25,198 nucleotides of DNA, taken from the NCBI GenBank assembly GCA_964530345.1, contig CAZGYJ010000025.1, positions 1 through 25,198 of the forward strand, written 5' to 3'. Of the stretch, positions 16,675 through 24,334 are shown piece after piece. The position numbers were made by a program, and so were the translations under genes. The notes under the pieces were generated by a model. It saw nothing but the letters and a program-made list of their open reading frames with translations, did not search any database and was not told the origin of the DNA. The DNA comes from JALSJK01 sp964530345 (GTDB taxonomy: Bacteria > Pseudomonadota > Gammaproteobacteria > Methylococcales > Methylomonadaceae). Each line of letters opens with the position of its first letter. The stretch's first letter is position 1.

Positions 16675-17709
16675 TTATTCAAAAATATCCCGCGTCACAC
16701 CCGCTACTTTGGGCACTTGCAAGCCAAAATGGAGATAGGCATTTTGAGTTACAACTCGCCCCCTTGGGGTACGCATTATAAAACCCTGCTGAATCAAATA
16801 AGGCTCCAAAACATCTTCAATAGTACCACGTTCTTCGCTAATCGCAGCGGCAATACTATCCAAACCAACCGGTCCCCCATCAAAATTATCAATCATGGTT
16901 TTCAATAGCTTTCTGTCTTGAGCATCAAAACCATTATTATCTACTTTCAGCATTTCAAGTGCCTGGTTCGCAATTTCCGCATTAATTTTGCCATTCGATT
17001 TCACTTCAGAAAAATCTCTAACCCGCCGCAACAAACGATTGGCAATCCGAGGGGTACCGCGAGATCGCTTGGCAATTTCCTGAGCGCCATCAGTATCAAC
17101 AACGATTTTCAAAACACTGGCAGAGCGTTCAACAATACTGGCCAGTTCAGAAACAGAATAAAACTCCAAGCGCTGAACAATTCCAAATCGGTCGCGCAAT
17201 GGCGAGGTCAACAAACCTGCCCTGGTGGTAGCGCCAACCAGAGTAAATGGCGGCAAATCAAGTTTAATCGATCTGGCAGCCGGCCCTTCACCTATCATGA
17301 TATCGATCTGGTAATCTTCCATTGCCGGATATAAAACTTCTTCAACGACAGGGCTTAACCGATGAATTTCATCAATAAACAAAACATCGTGAGCTTCCAG
17401 ATTAGTCAGCAAGGCAGCCAGATCACCTGCTTTATCCAGAACCGGACCGGATGTCTGACGAATATTAACATCCAATTCATTTGCAATAATATTTGCAAGC
17501 GTCGTCTTCCCAAGACCAGGTGGACCAAAGATCAAAACATGATCCAAGGCTTCTTTTCTGGCGCGGGTAGCCTGGATAAATATTTCCATTTGCATCCGTA
17601 ATTCCAGCTGCCCAACATAGTCCTTAAGTTGCCGAGGGCGAATGGCTCTATCCTGACGTTCTTCTTCGCTATTTCCATTAGCAGAAATCAAACGATCTGC
17701 CTCGATCAT
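16675..17709 (-). CDS. ruvB: Holliday junction branch migration DNA helicase RuvB
   Basis: AAA+ hexameric motor that drives branch migration of Holliday junctions with RuvA. The 344-aa protein has Walker A GPPGLGKTT (62-70), Walker B FIDEIHRL with the Asp-Glu at 113-114, the sensor/arginine region GATTRAGLLTSPLRDRFG, and a C-terminal winged-helix domain ending in TPRGRVVT. Its ATG overlaps the ruvA stop as ATGA (17706-17709). The length is normal. It precedes ybgC, continuing the same transcription unit into the tol genes. Confidence 0.98.
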   Translation of the reverse strand: MIEADRLISANGNSEEERQDRAIRPRQLKDYVGQLELRMQMEIFIQATRARKEALDHVLIFGPPGLGKTTLANIIANELDVNIRQTSGPVLDKAGDLAALLTNLEAHDVLFIDEIHRLSPVVEEVLYPAMEDYQIDIMIGEGPAARSIKLDLPPFTLVGATTRAGLLTSPLRDRFGIVQRLEFYSVSELASIVERSASVLKIVVDTDGAQEIAKRSRGTPRIANRLLRRVRDFSEVKSNGKINAEIANQALEMLKVDNNGFDAQDRKLLKTMIDNFDGGPVGLDSIAAAISEERGTIEDVLEPYLIQQGFIMRTPRGRVVTQNAYLHFGLQVPKVAGVTRDIFE

Positions 17710-18305
17710 TTACTTGCACCTTGTAAAGCAAGCCGAATAATGTCTTCACAACTTTTATCCGATGAAATATTTTGCACCATTTTACTGGCATCTGTAGGCT
17801 TGTAGCCCAAAGCGATCAACGCACTGATCGCTTCTTGCCTGGAATTATTGAGACTGCTCGATGGTTCTTGCTGCTCTCCAGATTCGGAATCAGCCGATCC
17901 TAAATCAGGTAATCGGTCGCGCATTTCAATGATAAGGCGTTCCGCCGTTTTTTTGCCAATTCCCGGCAACCTGACTAATGCCTGAACATCATTATCTGCA
18001 ATACATCGGTGAAAATCAGCAGCACTAAGTCCTGATAAAATAGTTAATGCCAGTTTTGGTCCAACGCCATTAACCTTGATCAGGGTTCTAAATAACACCC
18101 GATCTGATTCTGTCGAAAATCCAAATAAAATATGGGCATCCTCCCGAACCACCAGGTGGGTATGCAATTTAGCCTGCTCGCCAATGACCGGTAAATTATA
18201 AAAAGTTGTCATTGGCGCTTCGATTTCGTAACCAACGCCATGAACATCCAAAACCAGGGTGGGTGGATTTTTACTAATTAATATGCCGTTTAAAAAACCT
18301 ATCAC
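17706..18305 (-). CDS. ruvA: Holliday junction branch migration complex protein RuvA
   Basis: Tetrameric Holliday-junction-binding subunit that loads RuvB. The start is GTG at 18305, which gives an N-terminus (M/V)IGFLNGILISKNPPTLVLD matching other RuvA proteins and a 4-bp GTGA overlap with the ruvC stop. A longer frame upstream is ruvC shadow. The 199 aa contain the OB-fold domain (DVHGVGYEIEAPM), two helix-hairpin-helix motifs (LIKVNGVGPKLALTIL and LVRLPGIGKKTAERLI), an acidic/Ser-rich linker (ESGEQQEPSSS) and the C-terminal RuvB-binding helix bundle (EAISALIALGYKPTDASKMV). Confidence 0.97.
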   Translation of the reverse strand: MIGFLNGILISKNPPTLVLDVHGVGYEIEAPMTTFYNLPVIGEQAKLHTHLVVREDAHILFGFSTESDRVLFRTLIKVNGVGPKLALTILSGLSAADFHRCIADNDVQALVRLPGIGKKTAERLIIEMRDRLPDLGSADSESGEQQEPSSSLNNSRQEAISALIALGYKPTDASKMVQNISSDKSCEDIIRLALQGASK

Positions 18306-18802
18306 CCGGGTTCTCGTTGTTGCATTTTTGTTGCGGTTTGCTGATGATGAGCATGACACAAACATATACCCAAGGCATCGCTTGCATCAATCTGTAAATT
18401 ACCTTGCAAACCTAACAGAATTTTTACCATATGCTGTACTTGATGTTTTTCCGCATTACCTTTGCCTACCAGCGCTTGTTTAACCTGTCTGGCAGCATAT
18501 TCAAAAACGGCAAGACCCTGATTTTGTCCGGCACAGATTGCTGCTCCTCTGGCCTGACCCAATTTCAATGCCGAATCTGCATTTCGATGCATAAACACCT
18601 GTTCAATAGCCATTTGTGTAGGCTGAAACTCAGCAACCACAGCGCTGACGCCATCGAATATTTTTTTTAGTCGGTCCGGAAAATAATCAGCCTCGATGCG
18701 AATACAACCGCTGCCAATGTACTTTAAACCTTGTCCGGTATCATCTATCACCGCATAGCCGGTAATCCTGGAGCCAGGATCAATACCTAAAATTCGGGTT
18801 AA
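18302..18802 (-). CDS. ruvC: Holliday junction resolvase RuvC, with no standard start codon
   Basis: Endonuclease that cuts RuvAB-bound Holliday junctions. All four catalytic acids are present when the frame is taken upstream of the first usable codon: Asp8 (LGIDPGSR), Glu67 (AIEQVF), Asp139 and Asp142 (DASDA). The first GTG in frame (18751) lies after Asp8 and would give an inactive protein. Between the in-frame TGA upstream and Asp8 there is no ATG, GTG, TTG or CTG. The codon at the usual start position is TTA (18800-18802), one base from TTG, in TTA-ACC-CGA-ATT where homologues have MTRI; I place the start there provisionally, giving 166 aa. ATC or ATT codons nearby are alternatives. It starts 20 bp after yebC. 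Non-canonical initiation, a recent start mutation or a base error could each explain this. Confidence 0.88.
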   Translation of the reverse strand, partial: LTRILGIDPGSRITGYAVIDDTGQGLKYIGSGCIRIEADYFPDRLKKIFDGVSAVVAEFQPTQMAIEQVFMHRNADSALKLGQARGAAICAGQNQGLAVFEYAARQVKQALVGKGNAEKHQVQHMVKILLGLQGNLQIDASDALGICLCHAHHQQTATKMQQREPG

Positions 18803-18822
18803 GGTGCGATTGTTATTGATAT

Positions 18823-19581
18823 TTATTGACCTTCAGAAAGTTCTTCCATGATCTCATCACTGATCTCAGCGTTTGAAAAAACATCTTGAACATCATCCAG
18901 ATCTTCCAATCGATCCTGCAAACGTAACAACTTTTCCGCATCCTGCTTGTCCAATTCAGCTGCAGTACTGGCCTTCATGGTTATTTCAGCATGAATAGGT
19001 TCAAAACCGGCAGCAATCATCGCTTCTTTAACAGTCAAATAATCTTCAGGAGTCGTTGTCACATCAATCGTACCATCCTCATGACTGACAATATCATCGG
19101 CGCCTGCTTCAAGGGCAGCTTCCATAATCGCGTCTTCATCCATTTCTTCTGAAAAACTGATAATTCCAACTTTAGTAAATAAATAAGCAACCGAGCCATC
19201 CGTTCCCAAATTTCCTCCAGCTTTACTGAAAGCATGCCTGACTTCGGCAACTGTCCGGTTGCGATTGTCAGTCAGACAATTCACCATGACTGCCGTGCCG
19301 CCAGGTCCATAACCTTCATAAACAACTTCTTCATAGTTTGCCCCTTCCAACGTACCACTGGCTTTTTTAATGGTATTGTCGATGGTATCGCGCTTCATGT
19401 TAGCACTTAATGCCTTATCGATAGCAGTACGCAGACTGGGATTATTTGTTGGGTCAGGTCCGCCGCCCGATTTTGCAGCAACACTGATTTCACGAATCAG
19501 TTTGGTAAAAATCTTACCGCGCTTGGCGTCTTGCGCACCTTTCCGGTGTTTAATGTTTGCCCATTTGCTATGTCCAGCCAT
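18823..19581 (-). CDS. yebC: YebC/PmpR family protein (TACO1-like)
   Basis: The 252-aa protein begins MAGHSKWANIKHRKGAQDAKRGK, the invariant start of the family. Members have been described as transcriptional regulators (PmpR) and, more recently, as ribosome-associated factors that relieve stalling at polyproline stretches; which applies here cannot be read from sequence. Other conserved parts are YEGYGPGGTAVMVNCLTDNRNRT, VRHAFSKAGGNLGTDGSVAYLF and a Glu/Asp-rich C-terminus. A good Shine-Dalgarno (GAGAGGA) precedes the ATG. It lies 70 bp after serB and directly upstream of ruvC, a common gene order. Confidence 0.96.
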   Translation of the reverse strand: MAGHSKWANIKHRKGAQDAKRGKIFTKLIREISVAAKSGGGPDPTNNPSLRTAIDKALSANMKRDTIDNTIKKASGTLEGANYEEVVYEGYGPGGTAVMVNCLTDNRNRTVAEVRHAFSKAGGNLGTDGSVAYLFTKVGIISFSEEMDEDAIMEAALEAGADDIVSHEDGTIDVTTTPEDYLTVKEAMIAAGFEPIHAEITMKASTAAELDKQDAEKLLRLQDRLEDLDDVQDVFSNAEISDEIMEELSEGQ

Positions 19582-19651
19582 TGTTCCTCTCTTACTTTAA
19601 TAACTCTGGAATTTTAACATTCCAAATTAACTATTACGAATTTCAACCATC

Positions 19652-20293
19652 TTAACAAACAAATTTTAGTATGCCTGTCAATGATTTATCAGTAACATAA
19701 TAGTCTGCATTTTGACGAACCGCTTGACGCTCAGCAACCCCACCAAATCCGACAAAAAAAGCTCCGGCTTGTTTACTTTCCAAATCAGTTTGTCCATCTC
19801 CAATCATTGCCAGTTTTGAAGCGCCATTTTTAAGCTTGCTGCAAATCTCAGCCTTGCCGCCTGTCCTAGCCAAAGGTGAGTGAGTGTCAAAGCCCTGATA
19901 ACCGCCATGATAATCAAATATAACATCAACAGCATGCACATGGTTATCAGATAAACCAAGCCTGTTTGCCATTGGTAAAATAGCTTGCCGAATCCCGCCA
20001 CTGATAATATGCACTTGCCGGTTTTGATCGAGTAGTATTTTAAACACCTCGTCAACACCGTCTACCATGGTCTCGATATATAAGTCTGCTAGCCAATCAA
20101 TGGCTTTTTTGTCCGGCTTAATCAATGATAAACGCCGTTCATAGACTTCTTCCAAGGCCACTTCGCCATTCATCGCGGCGTTGGTCAAGGCGGCCATTTG
20201 CTCACCTAGACCAACACGACTCGCTAACTCGTCAATACCTTCAATGCTGCTTAATGTACTGTCACAATCAAAACAAATAATGTCAAAGCTCAT
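19652..20293 (-). CDS. serB: Phosphoserine phosphatase (HAD superfamily)
   Basis: HAD-family phosphatase catalysing the last step of serine synthesis, phosphoserine to serine. The 213-aa protein has motif I FDCDSTL (nucleophile Asp within DxDST), the cap segment following SSIEGIDELA, motif II in HIISGGIRQAILP, the lysine of GGKAEIC, and motif III MIGDGQTDLESKQAG. It lacks the N-terminal ACT-like domain of E. coli-type SerB and resembles the short, single-domain form. Its ATG overlaps the serA stop (20290-20293), tying it to the first enzyme of the pathway and supporting this substrate over other HAD substrates. The transaminase gene serC is not in the window. Confidence 0.93.
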   Translation of the reverse strand: MSFDIICFDCDSTLSSIEGIDELASRVGLGEQMAALTNAAMNGEVALEEVYERRLSLIKPDKKAIDWLADLYIETMVDGVDEVFKILLDQNRQVHIISGGIRQAILPMANRLGLSDNHVHAVDVIFDYHGGYQGFDTHSPLARTGGKAEICSKLKNGASKLAMIGDGQTDLESKQAGAFFVGFGGVAERQAVRQNADYYVTDKSLTGILKFVC

Positions 20294-21813
20294 AACACTA
20301 TTTGGTTAACATTATGGATAGCCGGAACAGCACATATTTTGTCGAGGACTTCATCTTCCAAAGGATCCGAAACACTGATCACTGCCATTGCCTGCTCGCC
20401 ATTTTCATCTGTTCCCACCTGCATCCTTGAAATGTTGACCCCGGCATCACCAAGAATCGTACCCAATGCAGCAATAACCCCCGGTTTATCATCATGACGA
20501 GTGACCAACAATGCCCCTTCAGGAACGACTTCGATTTCAAAATCATCAATAAAAACGAGCCTTGGATGACATCCGCCCAATAACGTACCTGCAAGGGAAA
20601 TTGATTCACCATTAAAATGGCCTGTCACCCGAAGCAATGAAATATAATCCTGGGATTCTTCAGTCCGTGATTCGGTAATTGAAATCCCCTGCCTCTTGGC
20701 CAAATTCAACGCATTCACCTGATTCACTGAAACCGACAATTGGCCATCCAGCACGCCAACCAAAGTTTCGACTGATAATGGATGTACATCGATTTCAGCC
20801 GCCCGGCCGAAAGCTGCTATTTCGATTCGCTCTAGAGGATGCGTAGCCAAACCAGCAAGCATCTTGCCTAAAATTTTTGCCAATTTAAGAAAAGGTTGTG
20901 ATTTTTTCAAATCTTCTGCCGACTGGCGTGGCAAATTCAACGCATTAACGGCTTCGCCGGTTTTCAAAAAGGTAACGGCCTGCCTCGCAATTTCCACACT
21001 GACAGCCACCTGTGCTTCTTTGGTTGAAGCGCCTAAATGAGGTGTGAAAACAATGTTTTCCAACTCCAATAATGGCGAATTTTCGGGAGGCTCATTTTCA
21101 TAGACATCCAAAGCAGCACCTGCTATTTCTTGATTTTTCAGAGCATCATAAAGAGCCTCCTCATCAATCAACCCACCCCTGGCACAATTGATAATCATGG
21201 CAGTTTTCTTCATACTCGCCAATTGTTCACGACCGATAATACCACGGGTTTTTTCGATTAACGGACAATGCATTGTCAAATAATCAGCTTGTTCGACTAG
21301 CTCCTCAAGCTCTACGGGTTGAGCACCAACCTCTTCAAAAATTTCTGTGGTCACAAATGGATCATAGGCGATAACTCGCATGTTTAAACCCAAACCTCTT
21401 TTTGCTACAATCCGGCCGATCGTACCAAACCCCAGAATCGCCAAGGTTTTATGCGCCAGTTCAGAACCCATTAATTTGGAACGCTCCCATTTGCCAGCCC
21501 GGATTGACCGATCCGCAATTGGCAAATGCCGACTAAGTGATAACATATGTGCAACCGCTAATTCAGCAGTAGTTGTGGCATTGGCGTCCGGTGTATTCAT
21601 CACGATAACGCCCTGCTCTGTAGCGGCAGGCACATCGACATTATCAACTCCAATCCCTGCTCTGCCAACAACCTTGAGTTTTTTTGCCGATTCAAGAACC
21701 TTTTTAGTCACCTTACTGCCACTTCTAATTAAAAGCGCATCGTAATCGCCAATAATTTCACAAAGTTGATCCTCATTGAGTCCAGTTTCAATGTGGACTT
21801 GAATATTATCTTG
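20290..21813 (-). CDS. serA: D-3-phosphoglycerate dehydrogenase, long form (5' end lost in assembly gap)
   Basis: Oxidises 3-phosphoglycerate to 3-phosphohydroxypyruvate with NAD+, the first committed step of serine synthesis. The visible 507 codons include the Rossmann motif LGFGTIGRIVAKRG, the catalytic Arg of NCARGGLID, a Glu in the following segment, and the catalytic His of FTPHLGAST. An intervening ASB-type domain and a C-terminal ACT domain (VTRHDDKPGVIAALGTIL, DAGVNISRMQVG) follow, so it is the long form that may be serine-regulated. The N-terminus runs into Ns at 21814; comparison with family starts suggests that about 20 residues are missing. Any start placed beyond the Ns (such as 21927) is an artefact of joining two contigs. 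It leads the serA-serB operon. Confidence 0.95.
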   Translation of the reverse strand, partial: QDNIQVHIETGLNEDQLCEIIGDYDALLIRSGSKVTKKVLESAKKLKVVGRAGIGVDNVDVPAATEQGVIVMNTPDANATTTAELAVAHMLSLSRHLPIADRSIRAGKWERSKLMGSELAHKTLAILGFGTIGRIVAKRGLGLNMRVIAYDPFVTTEIFEEVGAQPVELEELVEQADYLTMHCPLIEKTRGIIGREQLASMKKTAMIINCARGGLIDEEALYDALKNQEIAGAALDVYENEPPENSPLLELENIVFTPHLGASTKEAQVAVSVEIARQAVTFLKTGEAVNALNLPRQSAEDLKKSQPFLKLAKILGKMLAGLATHPLERIEIAAFGRAAEIDVHPLSVETLVGVLDGQLSVSVNQVNALNLAKRQGISITESRTEESQDYISLLRVTGHFNGESISLAGTLLGGCHPRLVFIDDFEIEVVPEGALLVTRHDDKPGVIAALGTILGDAGVNISRMQVGTDENGEQAMAVISVSDPLEDEVLDKICAVPAIHNVNQIVL

Positions 21814-21913
21814 NNNNNNNNNNNNNNNNNNNNNNNNNNNNNNNNNNNNNNNNNNNNNNNNNNNNNNNNNNNNNNNNNNNNNNNNNNNNNNNNNNNNNNN
21901 NNNNNNNNNNNNN
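21814..21913. other. Assembly gap (100 Ns)
   Basis: Exactly 100 Ns, the usual placeholder for a scaffold gap of unknown size. The missing DNA must hold about 20 codons of serA (about 60 bp), about 60-65 codons of the divergent CLC gene (about 190 bp, judged from the position of GSGIP in ClC-ec1), and both promoters. So the true gap is larger than 100 bp, unless the two contigs are not adjacent at all. Confidence 0.95.
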
Positions 21914-23101
21914 GAATGGGCTGGCAATACCTATCGATCATTATCCCTGCAATTCATTTGGTTTAATTTGCTTATCGCGCCTTTAGGCCTGTGCTTGACT
22001 GCGTGGATTACTAGCCGATTCTTTCCCGGCAGCGAAGGTAGCGGCATTCCCCAGGTAAAAACAGCGCTGGAAATCATGGATGATCTGTCTGCCCGAAGCA
22101 AGCTGATCTCCTTAAGAATCGGCTTTGGCAAAATGATTCTTCCGATCATGGGGTTATTTTCAGGTGCTTCAGTCGGCTTTGGTGGCCCGGCAGTGCATGT
22201 TGGAGCATCATTGATGGCTTCCTTAGGAAAGGCAGTGAAATTTCCTCCACATTATATGGAAAAAGGCTTAATACTGGCCGGAGGAGCCGCAGGTTTTGCA
22301 GCGATGTTTAGCGCCCCGTTAACCGGAATTATTTTCGCTGTCGAAGAAATGGGCAGAGCATTAGAAGAACGTATCAGCAGTTTGGTTTTGACTGCCATTA
22401 TTTTTTCTGGAGTGACTGCTTATGCCTTGCTAAATACCTATATTTTCTTTGATGACAAATCCTTGATTATGCCCTGGAGTCAAAGTTGGCTTGCTGTCCC
22501 CATCTGCGGCATTGTTGGCGGCTTTTTTGGCGGATTGTTCAGTAAAATCATATTAACCGGTAAAAAATTACTCAAAATGGTCAAAATACCGATTACCATA
22601 CTGGCATTTTTATTTGGTATTTGTATTGCTGTTCTGGGACTTGTTTCGAATGGCGACACTTTTGGCACTGGCTATCAGGAAGCAAAATCAATTATTCAAA
22701 CCGGACAAATGACTGATCCCTTGTTTCCGCTATACAAAATGCTAGCCACCTGTGCAACTTTTTTCAGCGGTATTCCGAGTGGAATTTTTGTTCCTTCTAT
22801 CGCTACCGGGGCAGGTATTGGCGCCAATCTGGCCTACTGGCTACCCGTTGCTCCAACAAGCGCCATGATTTTAATGAGTATTACAGCTTATTTTTCAGGA
22901 ATGCTGCAATCGCCATTAACTTCCTTTGTTATAGTCATAGAGATCACTAACAGCCAGGAAATTATTATCCCTTTAATGGCTGCGGCTTTTTTTGCAGCCG
23001 GCACATCTCGATTAATGAACCCAACCCCGCTATATCGTGCACTCTGCGATAGCTATGAACCACCCGAAAAACCAACCGAGAAAAAAGATGGTTCGCAATA
23101 A
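21914..23101 (+). CDS. CLC-family chloride channel/transporter, 5'-truncated by gap, gating Glu replaced
   Basis: Inner-membrane CLC protein. The frame is open from the first base after the Ns (EWAGNTYRS), so the N-terminal helices lie in the gap; an ATG at 21968 is internal. Family motifs are GSGIPQ (selectivity-filter Ser), GFGGP in place of GREGP, IFAVEEM with the inner Glu retained, GIFVPSIATG (GxFxP), and PTPLYRAL with the central Tyr. The external gating glutamate (Glu148 of ClC-ec1) is Gly here, codon GGT at 22181-22183, and the preceding Arg is Phe. In studied CLCs, loss of this Glu uncouples protons and gives ungated chloride flow, so passive conduction is possible. No CBS domain follows. 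The thioredoxin gene starts within its last codons, overlapping by 14 bp. Confidence 0.9.
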   Translation, partial: EWAGNTYRSLSLQFIWFNLLIAPLGLCLTAWITSRFFPGSEGSGIPQVKTALEIMDDLSARSKLISLRIGFGKMILPIMGLFSGASVGFGGPAVHVGASLMASLGKAVKFPPHYMEKGLILAGGAAGFAAMFSAPLTGIIFAVEEMGRALEERISSLVLTAIIFSGVTAYALLNTYIFFDDKSLIMPWSQSWLAVPICGIVGGFFGGLFSKIILTGKKLLKMVKIPITILAFLFGICIAVLGLVSNGDTFGTGYQEAKSIIQTGQMTDPLFPLYKMLATCATFFSGIPSGIFVPSIATGAGIGANLAYWLPVAPTSAMILMSITAYFSGMLQSPLTSFVIVIEITNSQEIIIPLMAAAFFAAGTSRLMNPTPLYRALCDSYEPPEKPTEKKDGSQ

Positions 23102-23585
23102 ATTCTTTTCTTTTGCACCTCTGGTCGTATTACTAGCCACCAGTATCATTGCATGGCAAATGCTTGGCACAGAAAAGGCGGCTCCTGATGTCATATTTAA
23201 AACGATTACAGGCAAACAAATTTCTCTCGCCAGTTTAAAAGGAAAGCCTGTTATTGTGACATTTTGGGCAACAGATTGCCCTTCATGTATGAAGGAAATC
23301 CCTCTCTTTATCGATCTTTACGCACAATTTCATCAACAAGGATTGCAAATAATTGCAGTTGCCATGACCTACAACCCACCAAATTTAGTTGTTGAAATGG
23401 CAAAAAATTATCGCATTCCTTATGAAATCGTCCTCGATCCAAAATCCCGAATTGCCAAAACTTTTGGAAATGTTAGCATCATTCCTCAAACTTTTTTTAT
23501 CTCAAAACATGGTCAAATCGTTTTTGAACAAATGGGACTATTTGATCTCAAGAAACTTACTCAACTGATCACAAAAAATTTATAA
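23088..23585 (+). CDS. TlpA/ResA-like membrane-anchored thioredoxin-fold protein
   Basis: A 165-aa protein with an N-terminal membrane anchor or uncleaved signal (about residues 8-25, FAPLVVLLATSIIAW) and a periplasmic thioredoxin fold of the TlpA/ResA/AhpC-TSA type. It carries the redox motif CPSC (in WATDCPSCMKEIP) and the cis-Pro loop IIPQTFFI. It probably reduces or isomerises disulfides in exported proteins such as cytochromes, but the partner is not identifiable. I start it at ATG 23088, overlapping the CLC gene by 14 bp with GAGAAAAA upstream. A longer frame from 23037 would add 17 polar residues ahead of the anchor and lies wholly inside the CLC gene. hemJ follows after 10 bp. Confidence 0.85.
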   Translation: MVRNKFFSFAPLVVLLATSIIAWQMLGTEKAAPDVIFKTITGKQISLASLKGKPVIVTFWATDCPSCMKEIPLFIDLYAQFHQQGLQIIAVAMTYNPPNLVVEMAKNYRIPYEIVLDPKSRIAKTFGNVSIIPQTFFISKHGQIVFEQMGLFDLKKLTQLITKNL

Positions 23586-23595
23586 GGACGAAAAT

Positions 23596-24021
23596 ATGCT
23601 CTGGCTTAAAGCACTACATTTGGTATTTATGGTAACCTGGTTTGCCGGACTCTTTTATCTTCCTAGGTTATATGTCTACCATGCGATGAGTGACGATGAA
23701 ATCAGTAATGAACGATTCAAAGTCATGGAACGTAAATTATATTTTGGCATAATGACACCTGGAATGATCCTGACTTTTGTATTTGGTATCTGGATGTTAG
23801 TCGATTATGCCTGGGCCATGTACTCTTCAAATGGCTGGCTTCATGTCAAATTAAGCTTATTGCTACTTTTGCTTGTTTACCATTATTTTTGTGGAAAATG
23901 GCTTTTCGATTTTAAACATGACCGTAATATCAAAAGCCATACTTTTTTTCGTTGGGTAAACGAAATCCCTGTTTTATTTCTGTTTGCCATCATTATTCTG
24001 GCAGTAGTGAAACCATTTTAA
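23596..24021 (+). CDS. hemJ: Protoporphyrinogen oxidase HemJ
   Basis: Four-helix inner-membrane protein of the HemJ (UPF0093) family, which oxidises protoporphyrinogen IX to protoporphyrin IX in haem synthesis. The 141-aa protein starts MLWLKALHLVFMVTWFAGLFYLP, with the conserved His in helix 1 and the signature LPRLYVYHA. It continues with MERKLYFGIMTPGM and the LHVKL Lys in helix 3, as in known HemJ proteins. An AAGGA lies 7 nt before the ATG. It is the last gene of the CLC-thioredoxin-hemJ unit. Its TAA stop lies inside the 8-bp target duplication of element A2, which separates it from the hairpin terminator at 24201. Confidence 0.93.
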   Translation: MLWLKALHLVFMVTWFAGLFYLPRLYVYHAMSDDEISNERFKVMERKLYFGIMTPGMILTFVFGIWMLVDYAWAMYSSNGWLHVKLSLLLLLLVYHYFCGKWLFDFKHDRNIKSHTFFRWVNEIPVLFLFAIIILAVVKPF

Positions 24022-24023
24022 TC

Positions 24024-24188
24024 GTAACTATTCAGCATATTTAATTTACCTAAAATTATTCAATATCAGTAGCTTATGGAGGAAGTGTATGTGTAATGGA
24101 TGACACAATCAAGCCTACACGGATGTATTTACGGCGTCTTCTGAAATAAGTTACTGATATTGAAACTATAAATACGCTGTGCAGTTAC
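24024..24188 (+). mobile_element. MITE-like element, family A, copy A2
   Basis: A 165-bp element from GTAACTATTCAGC to GTGCAGTTAC, flanked by perfect 8-bp repeats TTTTAATC (24016-24023 and 24189-24196). The left repeat contains the hemJ stop codon, so insertion hit the last bases of hemJ without changing the protein. The core hairpin (24091-24106) has one mismatch (GTGTAATGGATGACAC). The right inverted end is slightly degraded. It has the same orientation as A3 and lies 776 bp from it. Confidence 0.9.
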
Positions 24189-24200
24189 TTTTAATCTTAT

Positions 24201-24228
24201 AAAAAAGCCCCGGGAAAACGGGGCTTTC
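24201..24228. terminator. Bidirectional intrinsic terminator
   Basis: AAAGCCCCG-GGAAAA-CGGGGCTTT gives a 9-bp GC-rich stem with a 6-nt loop. Read on the minus strand it is followed by a strong T-run (TTTTTTAT) and would terminate the yidB-like gene, which ends 107 bp upstream. On the plus strand the tail is weaker (TTTCT). Without element A2 and one target repeat it would start about 10 bp after the hemJ stop, so it probably served hemJ as well. Confidence 0.85.
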
Positions 24229-24334
24229 TGAAAGAAACTAATCTTTAGAACCTGAAACCGTGTTTTTAATACGGATAAACAGAGAAGAAGAAATTACTAC
24301 CTGTACGTAGTAAAGTCACGCATCCAGGTGAGTA

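Noticed and set aside
18306..18365. Longer ruvA start at 18365
   Set aside because: The extra residues are ruvC read in another frame; GTG 18305 gives the canonical RuvA N-terminus and a 4-bp overlap.
21729..21966. Open frames on both strands spanning the Ns, and a serA start at 21927
   Set aside because: They are artefacts of translating Ns between two contigs; serA and the CLC gene are each cut by the gap.
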